57,854 nucleotides of DNA, from contig NZ_JOCB01000046.1 of assembly GCF_000718775.1 (NCBI RefSeq), positions 1 through 57,854 on the forward strand, read 5' to 3'. Below the pieces are notes generated by a model. The model had not been told where the DNA came from. It saw nothing but the letters and a program-made list of their open reading frames with translations, and did not search any database. This stretch comes from Streptomyces sp. NRRL S-31. Its GTDB lineage: Bacteria; Actinomycetota; Actinomycetes; Streptomycetales; Streptomycetaceae. Below, piece after piece: positions 14,663-23,345 of the stretch. Position numbers and translations under genes: made by a program. Numbering within the stretch: the stretch's first letter is position 1; each line of letters begins with the position of its first letter.

Positions 14663-17013
14663 CCGCACCCGCCACCGGACCGGTGCGCCGCCGGCTCACC
14701 GTGCGCGGCACCGTCCAGGGCGTCGGCTTCCGGCCGCACGTGCACCGCCTGGCCGCCTCTCTCGCCCTGGCCGGATTCGTCGGCAACACCGGCGACGGCG
14801 TGCTGATCGAGGTCGAGGGCCCGGCGGAGGCGGTGGACCGCTTCTGCGCCCTGCTCGCCGGGGAGCCGCCGCCCCTCGCCACCGTGACCGGCATCCACCG
14901 CGAGGAACTGCCCGGAACCGGCGAGCGGGGCCCCTTCGCCATCCGCTCCACCGAGCGGGCCGCCGGCCGCACCCAGCTCCCGCCCGACACCGCGACCTGC
15001 GCCGACTGCCTGCGCGAGCTGGCCGACCCCGGCGACCGCCGGCACCGCCACCCCTTCGTCACCTGCACCCACTGCGGCCCCCGCCTCACCATCGCCACCG
15101 GTATGCCCTACGACCGGGCGGCCACCACGATGGCCGGCTTCCCGATGTGCCCCGCCTGCGCCCGCGAGTACGGCGACCCCGCCGACCGGCGCTTCCACGC
15201 CCAGCCCGTCGCCTGCCCCGACTGCGGCCCGCGCCTCGCGCTCACCCCGGCCGCCGGCCTCGGCGTCCGCCCGGCCCGGGACGCCGAGGCGCTGGCCACG
15301 GCACGCGCGCTGCTCGCCGCCGGACGGATCGTCGCCGTCAAGGGCGTCGGCGGCTACCACCTGGCCTGCGACGCCACCGACCCCCGCGCCGTCACCGCCC
15401 TGCGCCGCCGCAAGGAGCGCGGCGGCAAGGCGTTCGCGGTGATGTGCGCGGACCTGCCGACGGCCGAACGGATCGCGGTGCTCTCCGCCGCCGAGCGGGC
15501 CGCGCTCACCAGCGCCCGCCGCCCCATCGTCCTGCTGCGCCGCCGCACGCCCCCGGACGGCCTCCGCCTCGCCGGGCAGGTCTGCCCGGGCAGCCCGCAC
15601 GTCGGCGTGATGCTGCCCTACACCCCCGTGCACACCCTGCTGTTCGGGCTGCCCGGCGATCCCCCCGGCCCCCGGGCACTGGTCATGACCAGCGGCAACC
15701 GTTCCGGCGAGCCCATCGTCACCGACGACGCCGAGGCGCTGACCCGGCTGGCCGGCCTCGCCGACGCCTGGCTCGGCCATGACCGGCCGATCGCCGTCCC
15801 CTGCGACGACTCGCTCCTCCGGGTCCGTCCCGACGGCACCGGACAGGTGCTGCGCCGCTCCCGCGGCTACGTCCCCCGCCCACTGCGCCTCCCGCTGCCC
15901 GTCGGGCCCACGCTCGCGGTCGGCGGCGACCTGAAGAACACGGTCTGCCTGGGCGAGGGCGAACACGCCTGGTTCGGACCGCACACCGGGGACATGGGCG
16001 AGCTGACCGCCCTGGAGGCCGCCGAACGGGCCGAGCGGCACCTCGCCCGCCTCACCTCCGTCTCCCCGCGCCGGGTGGCGGCCGACCGGCACCCCGGCTA
16101 CCACTCGGCCCGGCGGGCCCGCGCCCGGGCCGTCCGACTCGGCCTGCGCACACCGGTGTTCGTCCAGCACCACCACGCCCACATCGCCTCCGCGATGGCC
16201 GAGGCCGGACTGGACGGCGGCACGCCCGTGATCGGCGTCGCCTTCGACGGCACCGGATACGGCGACGACGGCACGGTCTGGGGCGGCGAGGTCCTGCTCG
16301 CCGACTACACCCGCTACCGGCGCTTCGCGCACCTGGCCCCCGCCCCGCTGCCCGGCGGCGACGCCGGGGTCGCCAACCCGTGCCGGCTGGCGCTGGCCCG
16401 GCTGTGGGCGGCGGGGCTGCCGTGGCGGGACGACCTGCCGAGCGTCGCCGCCTGCCCGGACACCGAACGCGCGGTGCTGCGGCGGCAACTGGAACGGCAG
16501 GTCGCCTGCGTGCCGACGTCCAGCGTGGGACGGCTCTTCGACGCGGTGTCGTCCCTGGCGGGCCTGTGCCACCGCGCGGAGTACGAGGCGCAGGCCGCGC
16601 TGGAACTGGAGGCGGCGGCCGTTCGGGCACGGGACGCGGACACCGGCGCCTACCCCTTCGGTCTCGGCGGTGCGGACGGTCTCGTCTGCGACCCCGCGCC
16701 GATGCTCGCGGCGCTGCTGGACGACCGGGCCCGGGGCACCCCCGCCCCGGTCCTCGCGGCCCGCTTCCACCGCGGTCTCGCGCGGGCCGTCGCGGCGATC
16801 TGCCACCGCGCCCGCACCGCGACCGGCCTGACCACGGTCGCCCTCACCGGAGGCGTCTTCGCCAACGCCCTGCTGGAGGAGGAGTGCGCCACCCTGCTCG
16901 CCGGCGCGGGACTGACGGTCCTGCGGCACGGCGAGGTCCCCCCGAACGACGGCGGTCTGGCGCTCGGCCAGCTGATGGTCGCGGGAACAGCAGTCAACCA
17001 CGAGACGGAGTGA
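14659..17013 (+). CDS. hypF: HypF, carbamoyltransferase for hydrogenase cyanide-ligand synthesis
   Basis: A 784-residue protein of normal HypF length. The acylphosphatase domain (residues about 9-98) carries RGTVQGVGFRPHVHRLA. The zinc-finger region (about 107-200) has the paired CxxC motifs CADC, CTHC, CPAC and CPDC. The YrdC-like domain (about 205-395) contains GGYHLACDATD and KAFAVM. The Kae1-like domain (about 400-784) has VQHHHAHIASAMAE and FDGTGYGDDGTVWGGE. HypF uses carbamoyl phosphate and ATP to carbamoylate the C-terminal Cys of HypE, which becomes thiocyanate. It overlaps hypB by 4 bases (ATGA), so translation is coupled. All expected motifs are intact. Confidence 0.95.
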   Translation: MTAPATGPVRRRLTVRGTVQGVGFRPHVHRLAASLALAGFVGNTGDGVLIEVEGPAEAVDRFCALLAGEPPPLATVTGIHREELPGTGERGPFAIRSTERAAGRTQLPPDTATCADCLRELADPGDRRHRHPFVTCTHCGPRLTIATGMPYDRAATTMAGFPMCPACAREYGDPADRRFHAQPVACPDCGPRLALTPAAGLGVRPARDAEALATARALLAAGRIVAVKGVGGYHLACDATDPRAVTALRRRKERGGKAFAVMCADLPTAERIAVLSAAERAALTSARRPIVLLRRRTPPDGLRLAGQVCPGSPHVGVMLPYTPVHTLLFGLPGDPPGPRALVMTSGNRSGEPIVTDDAEALTRLAGLADAWLGHDRPIAVPCDDSLLRVRPDGTGQVLRRSRGYVPRPLRLPLPVGPTLAVGGDLKNTVCLGEGEHAWFGPHTGDMGELTALEAAERAERHLARLTSVSPRRVAADRHPGYHSARRARARAVRLGLRTPVFVQHHHAHIASAMAEAGLDGGTPVIGVAFDGTGYGDDGTVWGGEVLLADYTRYRRFAHLAPAPLPGGDAGVANPCRLALARLWAAGLPWRDDLPSVAACPDTERAVLRRQLERQVACVPTSSVGRLFDAVSSLAGLCHRAEYEAQAALELEAAAVRARDADTGAYPFGLGGADGLVCDPAPMLAALLDDRARGTPAPVLAARFHRGLARAVAAICHRARTATGLTTVALTGGVFANALLEEECATLLAGAGLTVLRHGEVPPNDGGLALGQLMVAGTAVNHETE

Positions 17014-17016
17014 CCC

Positions 17017-17307
17017 ATGTGTCTGGCAGTGCCCGGCAAGGTCGTGTCCATCGACCACCGCGCCGACCCGCTCACCGGGCTGATCGACTTCGGCGGAGTA
17101 CAGAAGCAGGCGTGCCTGGAGTACCTGCCCGACGTCCGGGTCGGTGAGTACGTCATCGTCCACGTCGGGTTCGCGCTCCAGCGCCTGGACGAGGAGTCCG
17201 CCCGGGCGTCCCTGGAGCTGTTCGAACAACTGGGACTGCTGGAGGAGGAGTTCGGCGACGCCTGGGAGCAGGCGTCCCGGCAGGAGAGCGGGAGTGAGGC
17301 CCGGTGA
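17017..17307 (+). CDS. hypC: HypC, hydrogenase maturation chaperone
   Basis: A 96-residue protein starting [12 protein letters not shown]. Cys2, exposed after Met removal, is the residue that carries the Fe(CN)2CO group together with HypD. The conserved [20 protein letters not shown] includes the second metal-site His. The acidic C-terminal tail ([16 protein letters not shown] region) is the usual extra helix. The start lies 3 bases after the hypF stop with GGAG just upstream, and the gene overlaps hypD by 4 bases. Only one hypC-like gene is present, so it probably serves both scaffold and large-subunit roles. Confidence 0.95.
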   Translation: MCLAVPGKVVSIDHRADPLTGLIDFGGVQKQACLEYLPDVRVGEYVIVHVGFALQRLDEESARASLELFEQLGLLEEEFGDAWEQASRQESGSEAR

Positions 17308-18446
17308 AGTACATCGACGAGTTCCACGACCCGGAGCTGGCACGCCGGTTGCTGGACGAGATCCGCGCCACGGTCACCCGGCCCTGGGCGCTGATGGAGG
17401 TCTGCGGCGGCCAGACGCACTCCATCATCCGGCACGGCATCGACCAACTCCTCCCCGAAGAGGTGGAGCTGATCCACGGACCCGGCTGTCCGGTGTGCGT
17501 CACACCCCTCGACGTCATCGACAAGGCCCTGGAGATCGCCGGCCGCCCCGACGTGATCTTCTGTTCCTTCGGGGACATGCTCCGTGTGCCCGGCACCGAC
17601 CGGGACCTGTTCCGGGTCAAGGGCGAGGGCGGCGACGTCCGCGTGGTGTACTCGCCGCTCGACGCGCTCGACCTCGCCCGCCGTCACCCGGACCGCCAGG
17701 TCGTGTTCTTCGCGATCGGCTTCGAGACCACCGCCCCCGCCAACGCCATGGCCGTGCACCAGGCCCGCCGGCTCGGCCTGGACAACTTCAGCCTGCTGGT
17801 GTCCCACGTACGGGTCCCCCCGGCGATCGAGGCCATCATGACGGCCCCGGCCTGCCGGGTGCGCGGCTTCCTCGCCGCCGGGCACGTGTGCAGCGTGATG
17901 GGCACCGCCGAGTACCCGCGGCTGGCCGAGAAGCACCGCGTGCCGGTCGTGGTGACCGGCTTCGAGCCGCTGGACATCCTCGAGGGCATCCGCCGCGCCG
18001 TCCACCAGCTGGAGCGCGGCGAGCACCGGGTGGAGAACGCCTACCCCCGGGCCGTGCGCGAGCGGGGCAACCCGGCCGCCCTGCGGATGATCGAGGAGGT
18101 GTTCGAGGTCACCGACCGCAACTGGCGCGGCATCGGCCCCATCCCGGACAGCGGCTGGCGGCTGACCGAGGCCTTCCGCGCCTACGACGCCGAGCACCGC
18201 TTCGACGTCACCGGCATCCGCACCGAGGAGCCCGCCGTGTGCCGGGCCGGCGACGTCCTCCAGGGGCTGATCAAACCCACCGAGTGCGAGGCGTTCGGCA
18301 CGAGCTGCACCCCGCGCACCCCGCTCGGCGCGACCATGGTCTCCAACGAGGGCGCCTGCGCCGCCTACTACCTCTACCGCCGGCTGAACAGCCCGGCCCC
18401 CCAGGGATCGCGCGTCCCGCAGGAGGAGATGAACCCCGTTGGCTGA
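17304..18446 (+). CDS. hypD: HypD, iron-sulfur scaffold for the Fe(CN)2CO group
   Basis: A 380-residue protein with the full HypD motif set: EVCGGQTHS (Cys34), [10 protein letters not shown] (Cys62 and Cys65), [18 protein letters not shown] and [11 protein letters not shown]. The C-terminal cysteines of [23 protein letters not shown], together with upstream ones, hold the [4Fe-4S] cluster. HypD with HypC collects iron, accepts cyanide from HypE and CO from HypX, and hands the assembled unit to the large subunit. The GTG start overlaps hypC by 4 bases. No irregularity is seen. Confidence 0.95.
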   Translation: MKYIDEFHDPELARRLLDEIRATVTRPWALMEVCGGQTHSIIRHGIDQLLPEEVELIHGPGCPVCVTPLDVIDKALEIAGRPDVIFCSFGDMLRVPGTDRDLFRVKGEGGDVRVVYSPLDALDLARRHPDRQVVFFAIGFETTAPANAMAVHQARRLGLDNFSLLVSHVRVPPAIEAIMTAPACRVRGFLAAGHVCSVMGTAEYPRLAEKHRVPVVVTGFEPLDILEGIRRAVHQLERGEHRVENAYPRAVRERGNPAALRMIEEVFEVTDRNWRGIGPIPDSGWRLTEAFRAYDAEHRFDVTGIRTEEPAVCRAGDVLQGLIKPTECEAFGTSCTPRTPLGATMVSNEGACAAYYLYRRLNSPAPQGSRVPQEEMNPVG

Positions 18447-19518
18447 CCTCGCCCCCACCCGAGCGGCACCCGTCGACCCGGCGAACTGGACCTGCCCCGC
18501 CCCCCTGCGCCACCAGCCGGTCGTCGTCATGGGCCACGGCGGGGGCGGTGCCCTCTCCGCCGAACTGATCGAGCAGGTCTTCGCACCCGCCTACGGCAAC
18601 CCCACCCTGGCCGCCCTCACCGACTCGGCCGTCCTCGGCCTCGGCGGTGCCCGGCTGGCCTTCTCCACCGACTCCTACGTCGTCCGGCCGCTGTTCTTCC
18701 CCGGCGGCGGCCTCGGCGACCTGGCCGTCAACGGCACCGTCAACGACCTGGCGATGAGCGGCGCCCGCCCGGCCTACCTGTCCACCGCCTTCATCCTCGA
18801 GGAGGGCGTCGAACTGTCCGTCGTGGAGCGCGTCGCGCGCGCCGTCGGCGCGGCGGCCGAGGCGGCGGGCGTCACCGTCGCCACCGGCGACACCAAGGTC
18901 GTGGAGTCCGGGCACGGCGACGGGGTCTACGTCACCACCGCCGGCGTCGGCCTCGTCCCCGACGGTGTCGACATCCGCCCGCAGCGCGCCCGGCCGGGCG
19001 ACGCCGTGATCGTCAGCGGACCCATCGGCCTGCACGGAGTGGCGATCATGAGCGTGCGCGAGGGGCTGGAGTTCGGGGTGGAGATCGCCTCCGACACCGC
19101 CCCCCTGGCCGACCTCGTCGCCGCCATGCTGGCCGTCACCCCGGACATCCACGTCCTGCGCGACCCCACCCGCGGCGGCCTCGGCGCCTCCCTCAACGAG
19201 ATCGCCCGCGCCTCCGGCACCGGCGTCCGGCTGCGCGAGCGCGCCATCCCCGTCCCGGACGAGGTCGCGAACGCCTGCGGCTTCCTCGGCCTGGACCCGC
19301 TCTACGTCGCCAACGAAGGGCGGCTCGTCGCCTTCGTACCGCCCGAGCACGCCGAGGCCGTGCTGGCGGCGATGCGCGCCCACCCGCGGGGCGCCGGAGC
19401 GGCCCGCATCGGCGAGTGCGTGGCCGACCACCCCGGCATGGTGGTCGTCGCCACCGGACTCGGCGGCACCAGGGTGGTGGACCTGCCACTGGGCGAGCAG
19501 CTGCCGCGCATCTGCTGA
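18439..19518 (+). CDS. hypE: HypE, thiocarboxamide dehydratase for cyanide-ligand synthesis
   Basis: A 359-residue protein of the PurM/AIR-synthase fold. Visible motifs are [46 protein letters not shown] and [15 protein letters not shown]. The obligatory C-terminal LPRIC ends in the Cys that is carbamoylated by HypF and dehydrated with ATP to thiocyanate. The start is the rare TTG at 18439, overlapping the end of hypD by 8 bases, with AGGAGG at 18421-18426. The next in-frame ATG lies inside a conserved motif and is too late. It is the last gene of the + strand maturation operon, followed by a strong hairpin. Confidence 0.94.
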   Translation: MADLAPTRAAPVDPANWTCPAPLRHQPVVVMGHGGGGALSAELIEQVFAPAYGNPTLAALTDSAVLGLGGARLAFSTDSYVVRPLFFPGGGLGDLAVNGTVNDLAMSGARPAYLSTAFILEEGVELSVVERVARAVGAAAEAAGVTVATGDTKVVESGHGDGVYVTTAGVGLVPDGVDIRPQRARPGDAVIVSGPIGLHGVAIMSVREGLEFGVEIASDTAPLADLVAAMLAVTPDIHVLRDPTRGGLGASLNEIARASGTGVRLRERAIPVPDEVANACGFLGLDPLYVANEGRLVAFVPPEHAEAVLAAMRAHPRGAGAARIGECVADHPGMVVVATGLGGTRVVDLPLGEQLPRIC

Positions 19519-19524
19519 CGCCCC

Positions 19525-19552
19525 CCGGCCCCGGCCGTCAGGCCGGGGCCGG
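19525..19552. terminator. Strong bidirectional hairpin between hypE and hypA
   Basis: A perfect 12-bp inverted repeat, CCGGCCCCGGCC and GGCCGGGGCCGG, with the 4-base loop GTCA. It begins 6 bases after the hypE stop, and its right arm covers the last codons of hypA. It would terminate both converging operons of the hydrogenase island. Confidence 0.75.
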
Positions 19553-19888
19553 TTCGACGCCCGTGATCTCCAGCTCCCGTCCGCTGCGCAGCTCCGACGA
19601 CGGCCGGTCGCAGCGCGGGCACCAGAAGAACGGGGGCATGCCGAGCGCGAACTCCTCGGCGCACTCCCCGCACCAGGCCAGCGCGGCCACCCGCTCGACC
19701 ACCAGCCGGGCCTTTGCGAGGGCCGTGCCGTCCCGGGCCACCTCGAAGGCGAAGTGCAGCGCGTCCGGCACCACACCCGCCAGCTCCCCGACCCGGACGG
19801 TCACCGACGCGACACCGCCGGCGCCGTCCGCCCGGGCGATCTCCCCGGCCCGCTCCACGATCGCGGTCGCGATCGACAGCTCGTGCAC
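19538..19888 (-). CDS. hypA: HypA, nickel metallochaperone for hydrogenase
   Basis: A 116-residue protein starting MHELSIATAIVE. His2 and Glu3 after the initiator are the conserved nickel-binding residues. A zinc-binding loop has the pairs CGEC and CPRC (about residues 72-95). It delivers nickel with HypB to the large subunit after the iron unit is in place. The GTG start has GTGAGG 6 bases upstream and lies 7 bases after the preceding tiny gene. HypA is separated from the other hyp genes and placed at the end of the structural operon, so its supply is tied to that of the subunits. Confidence 0.93.
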   Translation of the reverse strand: MHELSIATAIVERAGEIARADGAGGVASVTVRVGELAGVVPDALHFAFEVARDGTALAKARLVVERVAALAWCGECAEEFALGMPPFFWCPRCDRPSSELRSGRELEITGVEPAPA

Positions 19889-19895
19889 GCCGGCC

Positions 19896-20087
19896 TCACG
19901 GGTACCGGCGGTGAGCGCGCAGCCCGCCGGTCATCCGGTAGATCCGCACCTCGCGCACGATGCCCGGCAGCTCCTTGACGATCAGCGCCGCGATCAGGCC
20001 GCCGACCAGCGCGGCCTGCGCCACGAGGAGCTGGCGCCCCGACACCCCCGTCCGGGCGGTGCCGCTTCTCCTCAAGCCGATGTTCAT
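19896..20087 (-). CDS. Small membrane protein of the hydrogenase island (DUF6893-like)
   Basis: A 63-residue protein with one transmembrane helix (LLVAQAALVGGLIAALIV). A conserved-looking amphipathic tail follows: KELPGIVREVRIYRMTGGL. The short helix-plus-basic-tail layout resembles DUF6893-type small proteins, by memory only. The ATG at 20087 is chosen because AGGAAG lies 8 bases upstream; an ATG at 20120 would add 11 polar residues. It sits between another tiny gene and hypA in the hydrogenase operon, with 7 bases to hypA. It might anchor the otherwise soluble hydrogenase near the membrane, but this is inference. Confidence 0.65.
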   Translation of the reverse strand: MNIGLRRSGTARTGVSGRQLLVAQAALVGGLIAALIVKELPGIVREVRIYRMTGGLRAHRRYP

Positions 20088-20116
20088 GACGGTCACTTCC
20101 TGCTCTCTTCCTGCTC

Positions 20117-20323
20117 TCATCCCGGCGAGATGTTCGGCATGTCCTCCACCAGGGCGTCATGCCGTTTCCAGTGGATACCGGTGGAGCGGCGCGCGTCGGA
20201 GCTGCCGTCCTCGTGGTGTCCGGTCTGCTGCTGGTAGGGACCCGCGTTGCCCTGGTGCAGTCCGCGCACGTGGGTCGGGGTGTCGGGCTTCGCCTGGGCG
20301 CGGCCCACTCGGATGCTGCCCAT
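20117..20323 (-). CDS. Small conserved protein of the hydrogenase island
   Basis: A 68-residue polar protein starting MGSIRVGRAQAKPDTPTHV and ending DALVEDMPNISPG. It is rich in Gly, His and Pro with no hydrophobic segment and probably little fixed structure. The clear AAGGAGAG site 6 bases before the ATG, and its position 25 bases after the DUF5947-like gene, mark it as a real member of the operon. From memory, similar short proteins occur in other actinobacterial hydrogenase loci, but no function is known. Confidence 0.7.
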   Translation of the reverse strand: MGSIRVGRAQAKPDTPTHVRGLHQGNAGPYQQQTGHHEDGSSDARRSTGIHWKRHDALVEDMPNISPG

Positions 20324-20348
20324 GTCCGCTCTCCTTCCGGGTCCCGTC

Positions 20349-20945
20349 TCAGGACCGTTCGGTCAGCTCCCTGAAGAACTGTTCTACGGCCGGCCAGACC
20401 CGCCCGCCACCGGACAGCCCACGCCACTCGCGGCGGACCAGGGCGATCATCCGGTAGCAGTCGTCGACCGGCACGATCCAGTGCTCGTCGAGGCCCCGCA
20501 CGGTGTTCACCAGCAGCGCCTCCACATCGGGTGCCACGGAGGCGAGCCGGGGAACCGCGTCGGCCAGCCGCCGCCAGGCCGCCGCGTCCACCTCCCACCG
20601 CATGGCCCCGGCCGGACTCGGCCCCTCGGCGGTGACCGTGCCGTCCGACCGCGGCACGAAGAACACCAGCCCCACCGGTACCCCCAGCACCGCCGTGTCG
20701 ACCGGCGGCAGCCGCAGCCGGCGCCGGGGCACCAGCCGGTAGCGGCCCTCGCCCGCCCCGTCGTCGGCGAACAGCACCGAGCAGGGACGGCACACGCACC
20801 GCACCTCGTCGGCCCCGGTGTCGTACAGATGGGGGTGGTCCTCGGGGACGCGGGCCGCGCACAGCTCGCAGACCTCGGCATCGGCCCGCGCCGCGCGGCC
20901 GGCGGCGGAGCGGATCACCCGGGCGAGCGCCCCGTCCACGCTCAC
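20349..20945 (-). CDS. DUF5947-like protein of the hydrogenase island, with paired CxxC motifs
   Basis: A 198-residue soluble protein. Near the N-terminus are AEVCELCAARVPEDHPHLYD and RCVCRPCSVLF, two CxxC pairs spaced like a zinc ribbon or rubredoxin-type metal site. The rest carries VLGVPVGLVFFVPR and HWIVPVDDCYRMIALVRREW, and resembles the DUF5947 family found beside actinobacterial hydrogenases (family name from memory). The GTG at 20945 overlaps the NifU-like gene by 4 bases and has AGGAGA upstream. The metal site could hold zinc or iron; a role in assembly or electron transfer is inference. Confidence 0.75.
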   Translation of the reverse strand: MSVDGALARVIRSAAGRAARADAEVCELCAARVPEDHPHLYDTGADEVRCVCRPCSVLFADDGAGEGRYRLVPRRRLRLPPVDTAVLGVPVGLVFFVPRSDGTVTAEGPSPAGAMRWEVDAAAWRRLADAVPRLASVAPDVEALLVNTVRGLDEHWIVPVDDCYRMIALVRREWRGLSGGGRVWPAVEQFFRELTERS

Positions 20946-21502
20946 CGCGTCTCCTGCGGCACGGCCCGCCGCCTGATCGTGGTCAGCGGCACGAACGCGG
21001 GAGCCGGCCGGCGCTCCGCGGTCACCACCTCGACCGACTCCAGCTCCGGGGCCAGCGCGAGCACGGCCGCCCGCACGGCCCCGGACACGTCGGCCGATCC
21101 GCCGCCGCACCCGGCCCCGCAGCCACCGCCTCCGCCGCCGCTCAGCCGCACCCGCGCCACCCGGCCCTCGACACCGGCCCACTCCAGGTCACCGCCGCCC
21201 TCGCGCACCGCCGGCGCCAGCCTCTCCACCGCACGGGCGGCCCGGCGCTCGGGCGGCTCGGGATGGATGTCGTGCAGCACCAGCAGATGCCCGAGCAACT
21301 CGTCCCCGGCCAGCCGCTCCCGCAGCGCCTCCCCGGCGTCGTCCAGCACCCGCGCCAGGGCCTCGCCATAGACCTCGGTCAGCAGCCGCACCGCCTCCAG
21401 CGCCGGTCCGGGCGTGGCCTCCAGCGCTGCCAGCACCTCGTCGAGCCGGGCGAGGCGCGCCTCCACCGCCGGGTCCGCCAGCCGTCCGGCCGCGTCAGCC
21501 AT
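20942..21502 (-). CDS. NifU-like domain protein of the hydrogenase island
   Basis: A 186-residue protein. Residues 1-100 are helical (LARLDEVLAALEATPGPALEAVRLLTEVYGEAL). Residues about 100-170 resemble the NifU C-terminal Fe-S scaffold domain (VRLSGGGGGGCGAGCGGGS, then LESVEVV). The cysteines are Cys128 and Cys132, spaced CxxxC, whereas the NifU domain usually has CxxC, and the surrounding sequence is unusually Gly-rich. The gene overlaps the large subunit gene by 8 bases and the next gene by 4, so it is translationally coupled to both. It could deliver Fe-S clusters to the small subunit or relay electrons; neither is shown. Confidence 0.82.
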   Translation of the reverse strand: MADAAGRLADPAVEARLARLDEVLAALEATPGPALEAVRLLTEVYGEALARVLDDAGEALRERLAGDELLGHLLVLHDIHPEPPERRAARAVERLAPAVREGGGDLEWAGVEGRVARVRLSGGGGGGCGAGCGGGSADVSGAVRAAVLALAPELESVEVVTAERRPAPAFVPLTTIRRRAVPQETR

Positions 21503-23288
21503 GACCGGCTCCGTACGTCGGCGAGTGCACCGTGCTCAGGGTCTTGCCCTTGCCCATGTACATGTGGACCCCGCACGGCAGACACGGGTCGAAGCTGCGC
21601 ACGGTGCGCATGATGTCGACGCCCTTGAAGTCGTCGGGCCCGTTCTCCTCGAAGATCGGCTGCCCCTGCACGGCGTCCTCGTACGGGCCCGGGGTGCCGT
21701 AGATGTCCCGGGGGCTGGCGTTCCACGGGGTCGGCGGGTAGGGATGGTAGTTGGCGATCTTCTTGTCCCGGATCACCAGGTGGTGCGAGAGGACCCCGCG
21801 CACCGCCTCGTGGAAGCCGCAGCCGATCGACTCGTCCGGCACCTCGAAGTTCTCGTACACCTTCGTGTCGCCGCTCTGGAGCATCCGCATCGACTCCTCC
21901 AGGAACTGGAGGGCCATGGCGGCGGCGTAGGCGATGAAGTACGGCCGGGCGCGGTCCCGTTCGAGGGTGTTGCTCCACTTCGGGATGCGCCACTCCAGGG
22001 TGGTCTCCGGCAGCTTCTCGCCCCGGGGCAGGGTGATCCGGATGCCGCCGCCCGTCGTCTGCACGTACGGCGTGTCGACCAGACCGCTCAGCGCGGTCGA
22101 CCACAGCCGGGCGAGCGGCCCGCCGCCCGTGTCGAGGGCCAGGTGCTCCCCGGTCGCCGGGTGTTGCCAGCGGGGGCTCATCACCCAGCTGTAGTTGCCC
22201 GCGAAGTCCCGCTTCTGCGGCACCGGCACCGTGGTCTGGTTCCACGGGTGCCGCATGTCGACGGGGTTGCCCAGCGGGTCGCGGGTGACGAACGGGTCCT
22301 CGTTCACCCAGTCCTCGTAGAACGAGCTGCCCAGCATGATGCGCAGGCCGAGGTTGATGTCGACGAGGTTGTTGGTGACGAGCTGCCCGTCCACGATGAC
22401 GCCCGGGGTGACGTACATCGCCCGGCCCCACTCGTTCATCGTCGCGTACCGGTAGTCGACCACGTCCGGGTTCTGGAAGGCGCCCCAGCAGCCCAGCAGG
22501 ACGCGGCGCCTGCCGACCTCCTCGTAGCCGGGCAGCGCCTCGTAGAAGAAGTCGAAGACGTCGTCGTTCATCGCCACCGCCTTCTTGATGAAGTCGATGA
22601 CCCGCATCAGCCGGCTGAGGTAGTCGGTGAAGGTGTTCGGCTGCGGCATCGTGCCGACCCCGCCCGGGTACAGCGTGGAGGGGTGCACGTGCCGCCCCTC
22701 CATCAGGCAGAACATCTCCCGGGTGATCCGGCTGACCTTCAGCGCCTCCTTGTAGACCTCGCCCTCGAAGGGGTTGAAGGCCCTCATGATGTCGGCGACG
22801 GTCCGGTAGCCGTGGACGTCCCCGCGGGGCGCGTCGGTGCGCTCGGCGCGGGCCAGCACACCGGGGTTGGTGGCCTTGACCATCGCCTCGCAGAAGTCCA
22901 CGAAGACCAGGTTGTCCTGGAAGAGCGTGTGGTCGAAGATGTACTCCGCCGCCTCGCCCAGGTTGGTGATGTGCTCGGCCAGCTTCGGCGGCTTGACGCC
23001 GTAGGCCATCTGCTGGGCGTAGTTGGAGCAGGTGGTGTGGTTGTCGCCGCAGATGCCGCAGATCCGCGAGGTGATGAACCCGGCGTCACGCGGGTCCTTG
23101 CCCTTCATGAACACCGAGTAGCCGCGGAACAGCGACGAGGTGCTGTGGCACTCCACGACTTCCCGGTTGGCGAAGTCGATCTTCGTGTAGATCCCCAGGT
23201 TGCCGATGATCCGGGTGATCGGATCCCAGGACATGTCGACGATCTGGGCCGGTTTGCGCTCGGCCGGCCGGGAGGCGGTGGTGGTCAT
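21495..23288 (-). CDS. hhyL: Group 1h [NiFe]-hydrogenase large (catalytic) subunit
   Basis: A 597-residue catalytic subunit. The N-terminal L1 motif is TSRICGICGDNHTTCS (Cys77 and Cys80); the C-terminal L2 motif is SFDPCLPCGVH (Cys569 and Cys572). Together these four Cys bind the Ni-Fe centre. Beyond His575 a 22-residue tail remains, the expected substrate of the endopeptidase encoded at 13298. The CGICGDNH form of L1 and DPCLPCGVH form of L2 are those of the actinobacterial high-affinity group 1h (formerly group 5) enzymes that oxidise atmospheric H2. There is no signal peptide. The start ATG at 23288 has GAGGGG upstream; the small subunit gene is 57 bases upstream. Confidence 0.95.
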   Translation of the reverse strand: MTTTASRPAERKPAQIVDMSWDPITRIIGNLGIYTKIDFANREVVECHSTSSLFRGYSVFMKGKDPRDAGFITSRICGICGDNHTTCSNYAQQMAYGVKPPKLAEHITNLGEAAEYIFDHTLFQDNLVFVDFCEAMVKATNPGVLARAERTDAPRGDVHGYRTVADIMRAFNPFEGEVYKEALKVSRITREMFCLMEGRHVHPSTLYPGGVGTMPQPNTFTDYLSRLMRVIDFIKKAVAMNDDVFDFFYEALPGYEEVGRRRVLLGCWGAFQNPDVVDYRYATMNEWGRAMYVTPGVIVDGQLVTNNLVDINLGLRIMLGSSFYEDWVNEDPFVTRDPLGNPVDMRHPWNQTTVPVPQKRDFAGNYSWVMSPRWQHPATGEHLALDTGGGPLARLWSTALSGLVDTPYVQTTGGGIRITLPRGEKLPETTLEWRIPKWSNTLERDRARPYFIAYAAAMALQFLEESMRMLQSGDTKVYENFEVPDESIGCGFHEAVRGVLSHHLVIRDKKIANYHPYPPTPWNASPRDIYGTPGPYEDAVQGQPIFEENGPDDFKGVDIMRTVRSFDPCLPCGVHMYMGKGKTLSTVHSPTYGAGHG

Positions 23289-23345
23289 CTGCGGTGGTGC
23301 CCCTCGCTGTGGGTGTCAACGGGTGTGTGGGTGGGGGAGTCGGCG

